A stretch of 64,000 bases of DNA, from positions 1-64,000 of the forward strand of contig CAUYUJ010020157.1 of assembly GCA_963575745.1 (NCBI GenBank), written 5' to 3'. This document shows positions 40,089-49,434 of this stretch, piece after piece. The notes under the pieces were generated by a model. The model had not been told where the DNA came from. It saw only the letters and a list, made by a program, of their open reading frames with translations, and ran no database searches. Source of the DNA: Prorocentrum cordatum (taxonomy: Eukaryota > Sar > Dinophyceae > Prorocentrales > Prorocentraceae). The translations under genes and the position numbers were made by a program. The number at the start of each line of letters is the position of its first letter. Position 1 is the stretch's first letter.

Positions 40089-40303
40089 TGAACTCTGAGA
40101 GGCCCAGAGCGGGGGCCTCCGTGGGGCGTCCGCCGCGGCGCCGGCCCGGGGCCTGCCCGGGGCCTCGGCGTCCATCGCGCGCGCCGCGCGCCGGGTCGCA
40201 GCCAGCAGGGGCCGGGCGCTGGCGGGGGGGGAGCGGCCCCGCCCATATGGGCCCGGGCCTCGGGCGGGCCCCATGGGGTGCGGGGGCGGGGATGTATCCT
40301 CAT

Positions 40304-40486
40304 GTCGGGCGTGTCCCTCTTCAGGGGGATTTTCTATGAAAAATTAAAGGATACTCGACAAATGCCCCAAAAAGGCCAAAAAAAACTCCAAAAATAGTCC
40401 CCTGGCTATTTTTAAATTACTTTTTGACTATTTTTGGATATTTGAAATTTCTTTCGAAAATCCCCCTGTAGGGGGACAGGCCCGAC
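40304..40486. mobile_element. Family B element, copy at 40.4 kb
   Basis: GTCGGGCGTGTCCCTCTTCA then GGGGGATTTTCTATGAAAAA, and TTTCGAAAATCCCCCTGTAG then GGGGGACAGGCCCGAC. Interior AAAAATAGTCCCCTGGCTAT. Confidence 0.8.
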
Positions 40487-40544
40487 TTACATTTATCCAC
40501 GTCCACCGCCTGGGAACCGAAGTCCTGGTGCCCCAGCGGGCGTT

Positions 40545-40593
40545 GGATGTGGATCTATCTTGGCTCCCGGGGGGCCCGTATAGATCCACATCC
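40545..40593. repeat. 14-bp perfect hairpin
   Basis: GGATGTGGATCTAT at 40,545-40,558 and ATAGATCCACATCC at 40,580-40,593, with a G/C-rich 21-base loop. Confidence 0.8.
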
Positions 40594-40599
40594 GTCGCG

Positions 40600-41324
40600 C
40601 CTGCTGAGGTCCCCGCTAGAGCTGCTCCTCCGGGCGGTGGTCACGTAGAAACTCCCGCCCCGGACAGAGAAGCCGGCACCCAGAACTGCAGCATCGCGAG
40701 AAAGTCATGGGACGCACAGAGGCACACGAAAGCCGAACGTCCTCCCTGAAGGCGCGCGCCCGACCCGAACACCCAGTAGACCCATCTTGTAGTGCAGCGT
40801 TCCCCGAGCGGTGCGGCCGGCAAGCGCCCGACATATTGTCAAGACTTCTCGGTGCGCGCGTCGCCCCTGGAAGGGCAGCGCACTTTGCTTCGTCGGCGGC
40901 GAGGCAGAGGCAGCCTGCACCAGCGCGGGGCTAATCGGGGCAACCGATGGCAAATTGCCCGGCGTGCAAGAGAGAGAGAGAGAGGCGAAGACGAGGGCGG
41001 CCGCGCGAAGGGAGGAGAGGGAGGGCGCTCAGACGTGGAAGCGTTCCGAGGTGAGCGGGCCAGGAAGGGTTCAACGCACACACAGGATGAGCGTGCTGGG
41101 GCGACGCTGATGCAACGTCATGAGAAAATCAGGACGAAGGGGTTCTCAATGTTCGGCCTCTGGGGACCCTTTCCGGGCCCTGGGGACCGTCAAAAACGAC
41201 TCGCGGTGGAAAGCCGGCACCAGGACAGCTTTAGAGCTGACGGGCACACCTAATCTATCGAACTCGGTCTGCTGCCAGAGCTAGGACCAACAAACTGTTC
41301 GATCTCCCCGAGGGATCTCCCCGA
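40600..41324. other. No recognisable gene or repeat
   Basis: Short frames occur on both strands. A GAGAGAGAGAGAG run lies at 40,970-40,983. Nothing here can be named. Confidence 0.35.
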
Positions 41325-41500
41325 GGGACCAAAAATGACATCTGACATGACTCTCGGAGCTCCGCGCGGACCTCTCGGATCTGCGCTGGGCCCCGCTCCC
41401 TGGCGCGCGGAGGGCGCCAGGGGCGGCGCCGGAGGCGCCGCCCAGGGGGTCCATCGCCGATCCAAGAAAGGCGCGCGGAGCGACGAGAGCTCGTGTTTAC
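41325..41500. repeat. Family A palindromic element, copy at 41.4 kb
   Basis: ACCAAAAATGACATCTGACA, CTCGGAGCTCCGCGCGGACC and CTGGCGCGCGGAGGGCGCCA, with a degraded right arm. Confidence 0.6.
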
Positions 41501-41506
41501 AGTCGG

Positions 41507-41692
41507 GGCATTGACCTAAGGAACCCTAACTAAGGAACGGGGCCCCTTTCTCCCATGAGTTGAACTTCGCCTTCCCATGGACAACCTTAGGAAAGCAGAG
41601 GGCAAACTGCAGAACAATCAAGGAACACCGAGCCCCTCCCCAACGAAAAGGGTTCCTTCTTCAGGGCCCCGACTGTGCATGTCATGTTCTGT
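41507..41692. repeat. Family O repeat, copy 1
   Basis: TTGACCTAAGGAACCCTAAC, CCCCTCCCCAACGAAAAGGG and TTCCTTCTTCAGGGCCCCGA. A copy with the same order is at 48.2 kb. Confidence 0.65.
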
Positions 41693-41741
41693 CCCTCGAG
41701 AAGATCGCTAAATCAGCCACCTGCTGGTCGGGAGGCGTGGA

Positions 41742-41912
41742 CGATGTACCGATCTCCGCTGCTCCCCGGACCTCTCCCAGGATGCGTTCCGACAAGACTT
41801 CCGAGGCGAGTCTGGCGCTGGCGAGGAGGGCCTCCCAGGAGGCCCCAAGGAGGGGAGGACGAGGCAAGGGCAGCGGTGTGGGTACCTGCTCCTCCTCGGA
41901 GATCCGCTCGCG
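41742..41912 (+). repeat. Family F repeat, copy 5
   Basis: GTACCGATCTCCGCTGCTCC, CCGGACCTCTCCCAGGATGC and GGCAGCGGTGTGGGTACCTG. Confidence 0.6.
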
Positions 41913-42004
41913 CCGCGGACACATCAGGGTCGAGACTGCCAATGTTGTTCGCCCATGCTCGGCCACGCCCGCGCCAGGGCCCCCAGGCCGTCTGGAAACG
42001 GCAC

Positions 42005-42155
42005 AGCGTGATCACGACGAATCGCCGAGACATCGCCGATGCAGCGGCGACGCAGCGGCGACACGGTGGCGATGCATCGGCGACGTCTGCGGGGCACATC
42101 GGGCCCCACGTCGAGCCGCATGGCCGATGCATCGGCGATGCGGCGCGAGCCTCCG
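42005..42155. repeat. GCAGCGGCGA / GATGCATCGGCGA cluster
   Basis: ATCGCCGATGCAGCGGCGAC, GCAGCGGCGACACGGTGGCG, ATGCATCGGCGACGTC and CCGATGCATCGGCGATGCGG. Spaced GGCGA units at about 11-bp steps. Confidence 0.6.
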
Positions 42156-42261
42156 ACCCCATCTGCTCGGACCCTGGTCGGAAGGCCTGGGGGACCTCCC
42201 CAAAGACCCCGATCTCCGACGGCATGGTCATTTCAATCCTGGCCGGTACAATAGGGGCCCG

Positions 42262-42432
42262 ACCACAAGAAACCGTCCACAAGAAACCCAACCCTGAAGC
42301 CCCAGGACGTCCATTGATTCTTCGTGTGAGAACGTGACGCTCTCCATGGCAAAACCATCGAAACCCAAGAATCTCACGGTACCCTGGAGGCGAGCAGGGT
42401 GTTTCTTGACATGGGTCTCCACTGCACTTTTC
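42262..42432. repeat. Family E repeat, copy 4 (long form)
   Basis: GTCCACAAGAAACCCAACCC, AGGACGTCCATTGATTCTTC, AACGTGACGCTCTCCATGGC and CCTGGAGGCGAGCAGGGTGT. The left CCGTCCACAAGAAACCCAAC piece is shared with 49.3 kb and 43.6 kb. Confidence 0.65.
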
Positions 42433-42439
42433 CTCGATG

Positions 42440-42610
42440 TTAGGGAAACCAAAAGGTGCCAATACGGCTACTCCCTGGACCTCTTATGGGTTGCGTCCTC
42501 ACCAGAATTTCGGGGCGAATCAAGTGGTGGCGCCGAGGGCATCCCAGAAGGGGGGACAAACAGGGAAGACGGGCAAATGGTGGCGGCATGGGTACTCTTC
42601 CTCCTCCTAG
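42440..42610 (+). repeat. Family F repeat, copy 6
   Basis: GGTGCCAATACGGCTACTCC, CTGGACCTCTTATGGGTTGC and CCAGAATTTCGGGGCGAATC. It directly follows the family E copy. Confidence 0.6.
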
Positions 42611-42624
42611 ATTTCGGCCTCTCG

Positions 42625-42832
42625 AATAGAAGAAGAAAGACCGGCACAATCCTCAACCTGTGGCGCTCCGCGCGGACTTCTTGGACCTGCGCTGGACGCC
42701 CCTCCCCGGCGCGCCAGGAGGCGCGCCAGGGGCAGCGCAAGAGGCGCCGCCAGAGGGAGCCCGGCGCGGATCCAAGAAATCCGCGCGGAGCACCTGAAGG
42801 TTATGTTTATGTCGCGTTTTGTTCTTCGATCG
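42625..42832. repeat. Family A palindromic element, copy at 42.7 kb
   Basis: GCGCTCCGCGCGGACTTCTT ... AAGAAATCCGCGCGGAGC around CGGCGCGCCAGGAGGCGCGC, ending TTATGTTTATGTCGCGTTTT. Confidence 0.7.
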
Positions 42833-42844
42833 AATGAAGGGGCC

Positions 42845-42988
42845 CCAGGACACACAAGTAACAGGATTCCCCCTACTTTCCTATATCTTCTGGGTTTCTG
42901 TCTTCCCCCCCACTTCCCATATTTTCCCATGTTTTTCTGGGGAATCGACGATTCACTGTGTCTGTGCGTGTTTTTCCCTCCTGATGTA
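42845..42988. repeat. Family G repeat, copy 4
   Basis: GGACACACAAGTAACAGGAT, CCCCCACTTCCCATATTTTC and ACTGTGTCTGTGCGTGTTTT. Confidence 0.65.
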
Positions 42989-42989
42989 G

Positions 42990-43379
42990 AAGCCCGTCAC
43001 GGGCCCCCGGGGCCGATGACGAAGATCTATTCCTGGGGCAGGGGCGGGGTCGCCACCGGGCGGAGCACTGCAACAGGCACAAGTCGCCGGATGTCTGAGG
43101 ACACCCAAGGCATTGGTTTAGGTCGTGCGTGTTCTCCTACCGGCGCATTCTGGAAGACAGAGTAAGAATGGCCGAAGAACCTCCAAACGTATCAGATATG
43201 ATGTACTTGCAAGATCGTCTCCAGACTGTTTCTGGACTATTCTTGAAGATTCCTCCTGCAGAGGGCCCCAGCAGGGCCCCAGTAGGGCCCTGGTAGGGCC
43301 CCAAAACGGTCCGAACGGTCCCCATGGTTTGCTGCCGAACGCGCCCCCACTGTACGCGAGCCCCCAAACCGCCGATTCT
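42990..43379. other. No recognisable gene
   Basis: AGGGCCCCAGCAGGGCCCCA-type short tandem at 43,260-43,305. 43,120-43,265 weakly resembles a worn family B element. Confidence 0.35.
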
Positions 43380-43605
43380 CTGCTTATTGGGCAGGGATCG
43401 ACCGTCCCGGCCTTCCTACAGGCCTACCGCGACATGTTCTTAGAACCCAAACATGTTCTAAGAACAACGCACAAATCCTTAGAACATTAAGCCGATGTGT
43501 TAAAACAGGGCAGCCCCAGCCAGAAATGTTCGAAGGACATTCCGTGCGGACCACAATAGGTTCTTACAGTGCGGGCGCAGCCGCAATAAACCCTCGCAAG
43601 AAACC
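43380..43605 (+). repeat. Family J repeat, copy 1
   Basis: GACATGTTCTTAGAACCCAA, TTAGAACATTAAGCCGATGT and AGAAATGTTCGAAGGACATT. Many TTCTTAGAAC / GTTCTAAGAAC palindromes. Fuller copies are at 44.0 and 46.2 kb. Confidence 0.65.
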
Positions 43606-43799
43606 CAACCCTGAGAACCCGTGCGCGAGGTGGACCTGTGGGGAAACCCAGAGCACCCTGAACGCAGCAACTCCTTCAACGGCTACGGCAAGTCACCGCG
43701 CAGCGCGAGGAGCGAAGAGATCCAGGATACCCTGACGAAAAGCACATGGTTCCCTGATGCGCGCCCCCACTGTAGAACATTCCCTGGTGGGCCTATAGT

Positions 43800-43991
43800 C
43801 GGGAGCGGCCAAGAGGGAGGCGTCAATGAGGGGGAGTGCAAATCATGGACGGCGTCACGTGCGCGGCCCGGGGGGGGGGACCAGGGACGTGATAAAATAA
43901 GGAGAGGCGCCACGAAATCTGGGGAGATATCGTGGCCCACGCCATGAGATCCACACCCCCCTAGTCATCACCCCCCTCTTGCCGCCCCCGA
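43800..43991. mobile_element. Family H element, copy 3, inserted in a family J repeat
   Basis: CGGGAGCGGCCAAGAGGGAG and CCCCTCTTGCCGCCCCCGA are the ends. The flanks (GGTGGGCCTATAG before, TATAAGCCAGCCCAGACGCT after) line up with the uninterrupted GGTGGGACTATAAGCGAGCC at about 46,370-46,390, so the empty site is visible in this window. Confidence 0.7.
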
Positions 43992-44004
43992 TATAAGCCA
44001 GCCC

Positions 44005-44345
44005 AGACGCTTCGCCACTGCTTGAGCAGGGACCGACCGTCCCGGCATTCCTACAGTCCTACCACGAAATGTTCTTAGAACCCAAACTAGTTCTAATAAC
44101 AAAAACAGAGTTCTTATAACATTAAACCGATGTGTTAAACCAAGACAGTCTCCGCCAGAAATGTTCTCAGAACATTCCGTGGGAACCACCAGAAATTCTT
44201 AGAACACCGTTTGGTGGGACTATCCGCGAGCCAGGACGCTTCGCCACTGCTTAAACTTACTTGGACCTACCCAGAAGTATCTCGATGTACCTGGACTGAC
44301 CTCGATATATCTGCATTTGCCTGGATTTATCTGGCTCGATCCCCA
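44005..44345 (+). repeat. Family J repeat, copy 2, with ACGCTTCGCCACTGCTT tail
   Basis: GAGCAGGGACCGACCGTCCC, CCACGAAATGTTCTTAGAAC and GTGGGAACCACCAGAAATTC, then CCAGGACGCTTCGCCACTGC and TGGATTTATCTGGCTCGATC. The tail alone continues to about 44,345. Confidence 0.65.
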
Positions 44346-44419
44346 CAAGTCGATTGGCGAAAAGTCGACAACCCCTTCGGGATTGACCCGCTGCCCCCGA
44401 TCCGCTGCCCGGGCGGACG

Positions 44420-44635
44420 GGGAGGAGGAGGAGGAGAGGGAGGAGGAGGAGGAGGAGGAGGAGGAGGAGGAGGAGGAGGAGGAGGAGGAGGGGGAGGAGG
44501 AGGAGGAGGAGGAGGAGGAGGAGGAGGAGGAGGAGGAGGAGGAGGAGGAGGAGGAGGACGAGGAGGAGGAGGAGGAGGAGGAGGAGAAGGGGGGAGGGAG
44601 GGAGCAGGGAGGAGGAGGAGGGATCTGGCAGGAGC
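44420..44635. repeat. (GAG)n purine tract
   Basis: About 210 bp. Confidence 0.95.
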
Positions 44636-44757
44636 AGGGGTACGAGGAGTGGGGGAGGAGGGAGGTGCGGCCTCGCCTCCTCTGCACCCCCCCCGGGCGA
44701 AGGGTGGGGAGGACCCCCGCCGCCGAGCCTCCTCCCCAGAGATCCGACGTCGTGAAT

Positions 44758-46003
44758 CCCACCAGCCCTCTGGGCGTCGGTGGTTTAGAGCGTTTCCTCT
44801 TCCACCCCTCCTTCTTCCCCTTCGGGGAGGGGTTTACCCCTCCCCCTACCCCCTCCCACTGACCTGGACAAGGGGGGCCGCGGGTAGTTAGAGCGTCCAA
44901 GACGGCCCAACACGGCTCCAAGAGGGCATCAGGGAGCTCAAGATGACCTCCAAGATGGCTCAAGATAGCGCAAGATGCCTCAAGATGGTCCCCATGATGT
45001 TCCAAGACGCTCCAAGAACTCCCCGAGACGGTTCCAAGTGCCCACAAGAGCATCATTAGGATGTATCCAAGGGGCCAAAATGCTTCAAAACCTTAGGGAA
45101 AATCAATGTTTTCGGTGTTCTCACTTTTTCGCTTGCGATGCACATCCGACGCGTCAAGATGGCTCCAAGATGGCTCAAGATAGCTCCAAGAGGAGCCCAA
45201 GAGAGCCTCAGGATGGCTCCAAGAGCGGCCACGAGCGCTCCAAGAGCGATCCAAGAGGGGTCCAGGAAGCGATTTTTGGAGCTCCTGGGGGGGGGGCTGT
45301 AATTAGGGAACCCCACTTCCTTGGCCGATGTCCTCCAAAATTGCCCCAAGAGCGCCCCAGCAGGGCCTTCAAGGGCCATCCGAGGCATCAAGATGGCGCC
45401 AAGATGTCCCAACTGAGCCCCAACAGGGGCCCAAGAGAGCCTCAAGACTGCCTCAACAGCGTCCAAGAGCGCTCCAAGAGCGATCCAAGAGGGGTCCAGG
45501 AAGCGATTTTAGACAGTCTGGAGGGGCAACGCTAATTAAAGCTTTGCTCTTATTTGATAGATTTGCTCCAAGATGCCCCCCCAGAGCGCCCCGATGGCGT
45601 CTAAAAGGACCCCAGACGCCCAAAATGGCTCCAAGAGACGTCTGGGACTCTCCTCTTGGGCCCTGCGCGCGGGCGGGCGGAGCGCCGCCCGCCCGCCCGC
45701 AAGGCCCAAGAGCCCACCAAACCGTTCGAAGATACCTCCAAGACGCCACCAGGGAGGAGGAAGAGGCGGAGGAACAGGAGGAGGAGGAGGAGGAGGAAGA
45801 GGAGGAGGAGAGGGAGGAGGAAAGGAGGAGGAGGAAGAAGGCGGAGGATAAGGAGGAAGAGGGGTAGAAGAACAGCTGCCGATCATCGGCGCTCTTCGTT
45901 CGAGTGCCTGGTGTAGGATGGGCTGGTGTTTTTTTTGTTTGTACGGCCGCAGGCGGAAGCGCCAGCGGCAGGCGGTGCTGGTGGGGATACGCGAAGCGTC
46001 AAG
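44758..46003 (+). mobile_element. Family K element, copy 1 (about 1.25 kb)
   Basis: It starts CCCACCAGCCCTCTGGGCGT and ends GCTGGTGGGGATACGCGAAG then CGTCAAG; AAT lies on both sides. The left end folds as CCACC-GCCC/GGGC-GGTGG and then as GGGGAGGGG-TTTA-CCCCTCCCC. Next come GACCTGGACA..., many CCAAGATGGCTCCAAGA-type units, AAACCTTAGGGAAAATCAAT with a CTTTTTCGCTTGCGATG-like block, TGTAATTAGGGAACCCC, and a (GAG)n tract at 45,752-45,860. No transposase is encoded. Confidence 0.7.
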
Positions 46004-46166
46004 AATTTTTCATGACGTCGACCCCCAGAAGTCTCGACCCATTCCCCGGGACCGGTTTTTCATCCTGAGTCGTTTTTTGACGGTCCCGAGGGCCCGGCGA
46101 GGGCCCCTCGAGGCCGAAAACTGCGAAACAACTCCGTCGTGATTTTTTTCATAACGTCCTTCGAGA
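46004..46166. repeat. Family L repeat, copy 3
   Basis: TTTTTCATGACGTCGACCCC, GACGGTCCCGAGGGCCCGGC and CGTCGTGATTTTTTTCATAA. It begins exactly where K1 ends. Confidence 0.55.
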
Positions 46167-46500
46167 CTGCTTGAGCAGGGACCGACCGTCCCGGCATTCC
46201 TATCGTCCCACCACGAAATGTTCTTAGACCCCCCCCCCAAAACAAATAAAAACAAAAACAGAGTTCTTAGAACATTAACCCGATGTGTTAAACCAAGACA
46301 GACGCCGCCAGGAGATGTTCTAAGAACATTTCGTGGGAACCACAAGAAATTCTTAGAACACTGCTTGGTGGGACTATAAGCGAGCCAGGACGCTTCGCCA
46401 CTGCTTGAACTTACTTGGACTTACCCAGAAGTATCTCGCTTTACCTGGATTGACCTCGATTTTATCTGCATCTGCCTGGATTTATCTGGCCCGATCCCCG
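46166..46500 (+). repeat. Family J repeat, copy 3 (uninterrupted)
   Basis: TTGAGCAGGGACCGACCGTC ... TTCTTAGAACACTGCTTGGT, then GGGACTATAAGCGAGCCAGG and the ACGCTTCGCCACTGCTTGAA tail. It is the empty-site reference for the family H insertion at 43.8 kb. Confidence 0.7.
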
Positions 46501-46639
46501 AGAAAAGGTCCCTCGAGACCGGCACGCGTATCGGCACCTCCCGTGGCCCGCGGCCCCCGGCCCGCTGCCGGAAAGAGGGACGGCCCGGCGCTCCGCCGCC
46601 CGGCGGAGCGCGGCGCGGCCCAGGCGCCGCGGGGCGCCT

Positions 46640-46798
46640 GGCCCTCGCCGGGAGGAGGAGGAGGAGGAGGAGGAGGAGGAGGAGGAGGAGGAGGAGGAGG
46701 AGGAGGAGGAGGGGGAGGAGAGGAGGAGGAGGAGGAGGAGGAGGAGGAGGAGGAGGAGGAGGGGGAGGAGGAGGGGGAGGGGGAGGGGGAGGGGGACA
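46640..46798. repeat. (GAG)n / (GGGGA)n purine tract
   Basis: About 150 bp. 46,500-46,640 is GC-rich with GGCGCCGCGGGGCGCC palindromes. Confidence 0.95.
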
Positions 46799-46996
46799 AG
46801 CTAGGTGCGCTCGCGTCATATCTGACATCCTACCCCTCCCTCCCATGCCTTACCATGGCGCAGACCCCCTCTCTACTCGCATAGTCGGATGTCGAACAGG
46901 GCAATAATCCCGAAAGGGTACACGATGCATTGTAGAGCACGGCATGGCATGGCGTAGAAGAGCACCGCAAAGCGTAGTATCAACCGAACATTGAAT

Positions 46997-47482
46997 CCCA
47001 CCAGCCCTCTGGGCGTCGGTGGTTTAGAGCGTTTCCTCTTCCACCCCTCCTTCTTCCCCTTCGGGGAGGGGTTTACCCCTCCCCCTACCCCCTCCCCACT
47101 GACCTGGACAGGGGGTTCCGCGGCGCGTTGGAGCGCCCAAGATCGACCCCTGGGAGGGCTAAAATTCGACACCCCTCACGAGGATCGTGGCTCCTGAGGG
47201 GGGGACTGTAATTAGGGAACCCCCCAAGAGGCCCCAAGAGACCCCCCAGAGGCACCCAAGAAGCGCCCAGGAGGCCCCAAGAAGCGCCCAGGAGGCCCCC
47301 AAAGGCCCCAAGATGGCCCCAAGAGGCCCCAAGAGGCCCCCAGGAGGCCCCAAAGAGGATCCCGAACGGCCCACAGAGGCCCCCCCGAGGCACCCAAGAC
47401 GCCGAAAAGCCCCTCAGGACGACCCTCTACTCGCCTGGGCGTCGTTTCTGGACGGGCTGGTGGGGATACGCGAAGCGTCTAG
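46997..47482 (+). mobile_element. Family K element, copy 2 (486 bp, shortest complete copy)
   Basis: CCCACCAGCCCTCTGGGCGT ... GGGCTGGTGGGGATACGCGA then AGCGTCTAG, with AAT on both sides. The left 120 bp are nearly identical to copy 1, including both hairpins. The inside holds CCCCTCACGAGGATCGTGG, TGTAATTAGGGAACCCC and CCCCAAGAGGCCCC-type repeats. It shows that the ends define the element while the middle varies. Confidence 0.75.
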
Positions 47483-47507
47483 AATTGCATGCCGTGGCAT
47501 GGCACGG

Positions 47508-47725
47508 GAAATGACGCCAGCGCTGCAGCGGGAGCACGAGTCGAAACGAGCGGAAGCGCGGAAATGAGGCCAGCGCTGCAGCGGGAGCACGATTCGGAAC
47601 GAGCGGAAGCACGGAAATGAGGCCAGCGCTGCAGCGGGAGCACGATTCGGAACGAGCGGGGCCCGAAAATGAGGCCGGCGCCTCAGCGAGAGCAGCATTT
47701 TGAAAACAAATGCAAGCGAAAACCC
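47508..47725 (+). repeat. 53-bp tandem repeat, about four units
   Basis: GCCAGCGCTGCAGCGGGAGC lies at 47,516, 47,569 and 47,622, and a diverged unit at 47,674. It overlaps the left arm of the large inverted repeat. Confidence 0.8.
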
Positions 47726-47832
47726 AACTCTGGGGAAACCTGTGTAAAAAAACAATACGCGGGGGGGGGGTCGGACACTTGCAAGCGGTCATCAGGGGAA
47801 GAGGGAGAGTAGTATTCATATTGAGTAATTGT

Positions 47833-47970
47833 GGAGGAGGAGGAGGAGGAGGAGGAGGAGGAGGGAACAGGGGGGAGTTGGAGGAGGAGGGAGAAGGGAG
47901 GAGGAGGAGGAGGAGGAGGAGGAGGAGGAGGAAAAAGAGGGAAGTTGGAGGAGGAGGAGAGGGAGAAAGA
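47833..47970. repeat. (GAG)n tract inside the left arm border
   Basis: About 130 bp, beginning directly at the inner edge of the inverted arm. 47,971-48,206 is GC-rich, no gene seen. Confidence 0.9.
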
Positions 47971-48206
47971 GGCATCGGAAATAAAACCCGCCGCCTGGGG
48001 ATCCTCGCGCCGCTCGGGGGCCCCCGAGATTGAGAAGGCGGCGCACAGCTCCAGGCCCACCCTCCCGGCAGCCCCCGAGCAAGGGGGGAAGTGTGGGGCC
48101 GGCCCGGCGCGCCGCGCGGGTGTGCACGCGCCTGGAGCCGAGCGGCGGCGCCGCCGTCGCCGCCGCCGCTGCTTCTTTCAAGAGGCAAGCGAAACGACAG
48201 TCGAGG

Positions 48207-48375
48207 CGTTGACCTAAGGAACCCTAAATAAGGAACAAGGCCCCTATTTTCCATAAGTTAAACTTCGATTTCGTATCGAAACCCTAAGGAAAATCTAAGG
48301 CAAGCTGCGAAACACTTAAGGAACATGGAGCCCCTCCCCAACGAAAAGGGCTCCTTCTTCAGCGCCCCGACTGTA
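48207..48375. repeat. Family O repeat, copy 2
   Basis: TTGACCTAAGGAACCCTAAA, CCCCTCCCCAACGAAAAGGG and CTCCTTCTTCAGCGCCCCGA. Confidence 0.65.
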
Positions 48376-48429
48376 CCTCGCTTTAAAAGCGAGGTAGAGC
48401 TGCTTGTCTCCGACAGACCGAGCCTTGAA

Positions 48430-48560
48430 AAGCCATGTTGACGTTTCTCGAGTGGGGCTCGCCAGCGAAAGTTGCCAGGGATGGGCCTAATGAGCAAGGA
48501 TGCAAGGGCGACCCTGGAAAACTCGCTCATCCTTACTGTGTGGGCTGACTGCAATCAGGA
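48430..48560. repeat. Family P repeat, copy at 48.5 kb
   Basis: GACGTTTCTCGAGTGGGGCT, GTTGCCAGGGATGGGCCTAA and GCAAGGATGCAAGGGCGACC. Confidence 0.55.
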
Positions 48561-48664
48561 GCCACAATGCTCGCGGCTCCGACGAGGTCCCCTGGAGACA
48601 GGAGGGGCACAGGCTGCATTTGAATACGACCCCCTCGCGCCACCCCTGTGCGAGCGCCGCCATA

Positions 48665-48842
48665 TGCAGAAGACCAGAAAACTGCATAAGCATAACTCCT
48701 CGCAGGTCCGCCCGGACTCTCTTGGACCAGCGCTGGAACCCCCTCCCTGTCGTGCAGAACGCGCCCGGGGAACGCTCCGGAGGCGCCGGCAGGGGGGAGG
48801 CGCAAAGAAAGCCGCGCGGAGCTGCGAAAGTCATGTTTAACC
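48665..48842. repeat. Family A palindromic element, worn copy
   Basis: CATAAGCATAACTCCTCGCA then GGTCCGCCCGGAC, and CCGCGCGGAGCTGCGAAAGT. GCGCCCGGGGAACGCTCCGG lies in the centre. Confidence 0.5.
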
Positions 48843-49009
48843 ACAGGGCTCCGACGTTGAGAAAAAATAGTCAGCAACGCCAAAAAAGCACGACTGGAGC
48901 CCTGGGGGGCCTATCTCCCTGCTGCACTCTTCGAGCCGGACCGATCTGTGATGGCCCGGCCCCCCCGAAACATAGCGAAGGCGCCTGGTGTGAAAAAATG
49001 CAGCGCCAA

Positions 49010-49055
49010 GATCTCCTCCTCCTCCTCCTCCTCCTCCTCCTCCTCCTCCTCCTCA
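49010..49055. repeat. (CTC)n tract
   Basis: A clean CTC run. Confidence 0.95.
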
Positions 49056-49059
49056 TGAT

Positions 49060-49235
49060 CAATAAGGTGATCAGCACATCTTGTCCCAAACCGACAGCGG
49101 CCGCTGTTGGGCAGGCGGCCTTTTGTCTCAAATGGACAACTTCCGCGGCGGCGAGGACGACGAGTCCAGTTCAAAATGAACAGGAACGTCTGTTGGGCAT
49201 CGTACCCATTCTTTCTGTACCCACTTCGTTCGTGC
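49060..49235. mobile_element. Family D element, copy 4
   Basis: CTTGTCCCAAACCGACAGCG, GGCAGGCGGCCTTTTGTCTC, AGTTCAAAATGAACAGGAAC and TGTTGGGCATCGTACCCATT. Confidence 0.65.
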
Positions 49236-49261
49236 CGACTTGAACTCTGGGTGGGGTACAG

Positions 49262-49434
49262 TGGACATCAGCCCACAAGAAGCCTTCCACAAGACACCCA
49301 ACCCTGAGACCCCAGGGCGTCCATTGGCTCTTGGTGTTGGAATGCAGCGCTTTCCGTCGCAAAACAATGGAAGCCCAAGAAACCCAGGACACCCTGTAGC
49401 CCTGGAGGCGAGCAGAGCGTTTCTTGGTATAGAA
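49262..49434. repeat. Family E repeat, copy 5
   Basis: AGCCTTCCACAAGACACCCA, GGGCGTCCATTGGCTCTTGG, CGCTTTCCGTCGCAAAACAA and GGAGGCGAGCAGAGCGTTTC. Confidence 0.65.
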
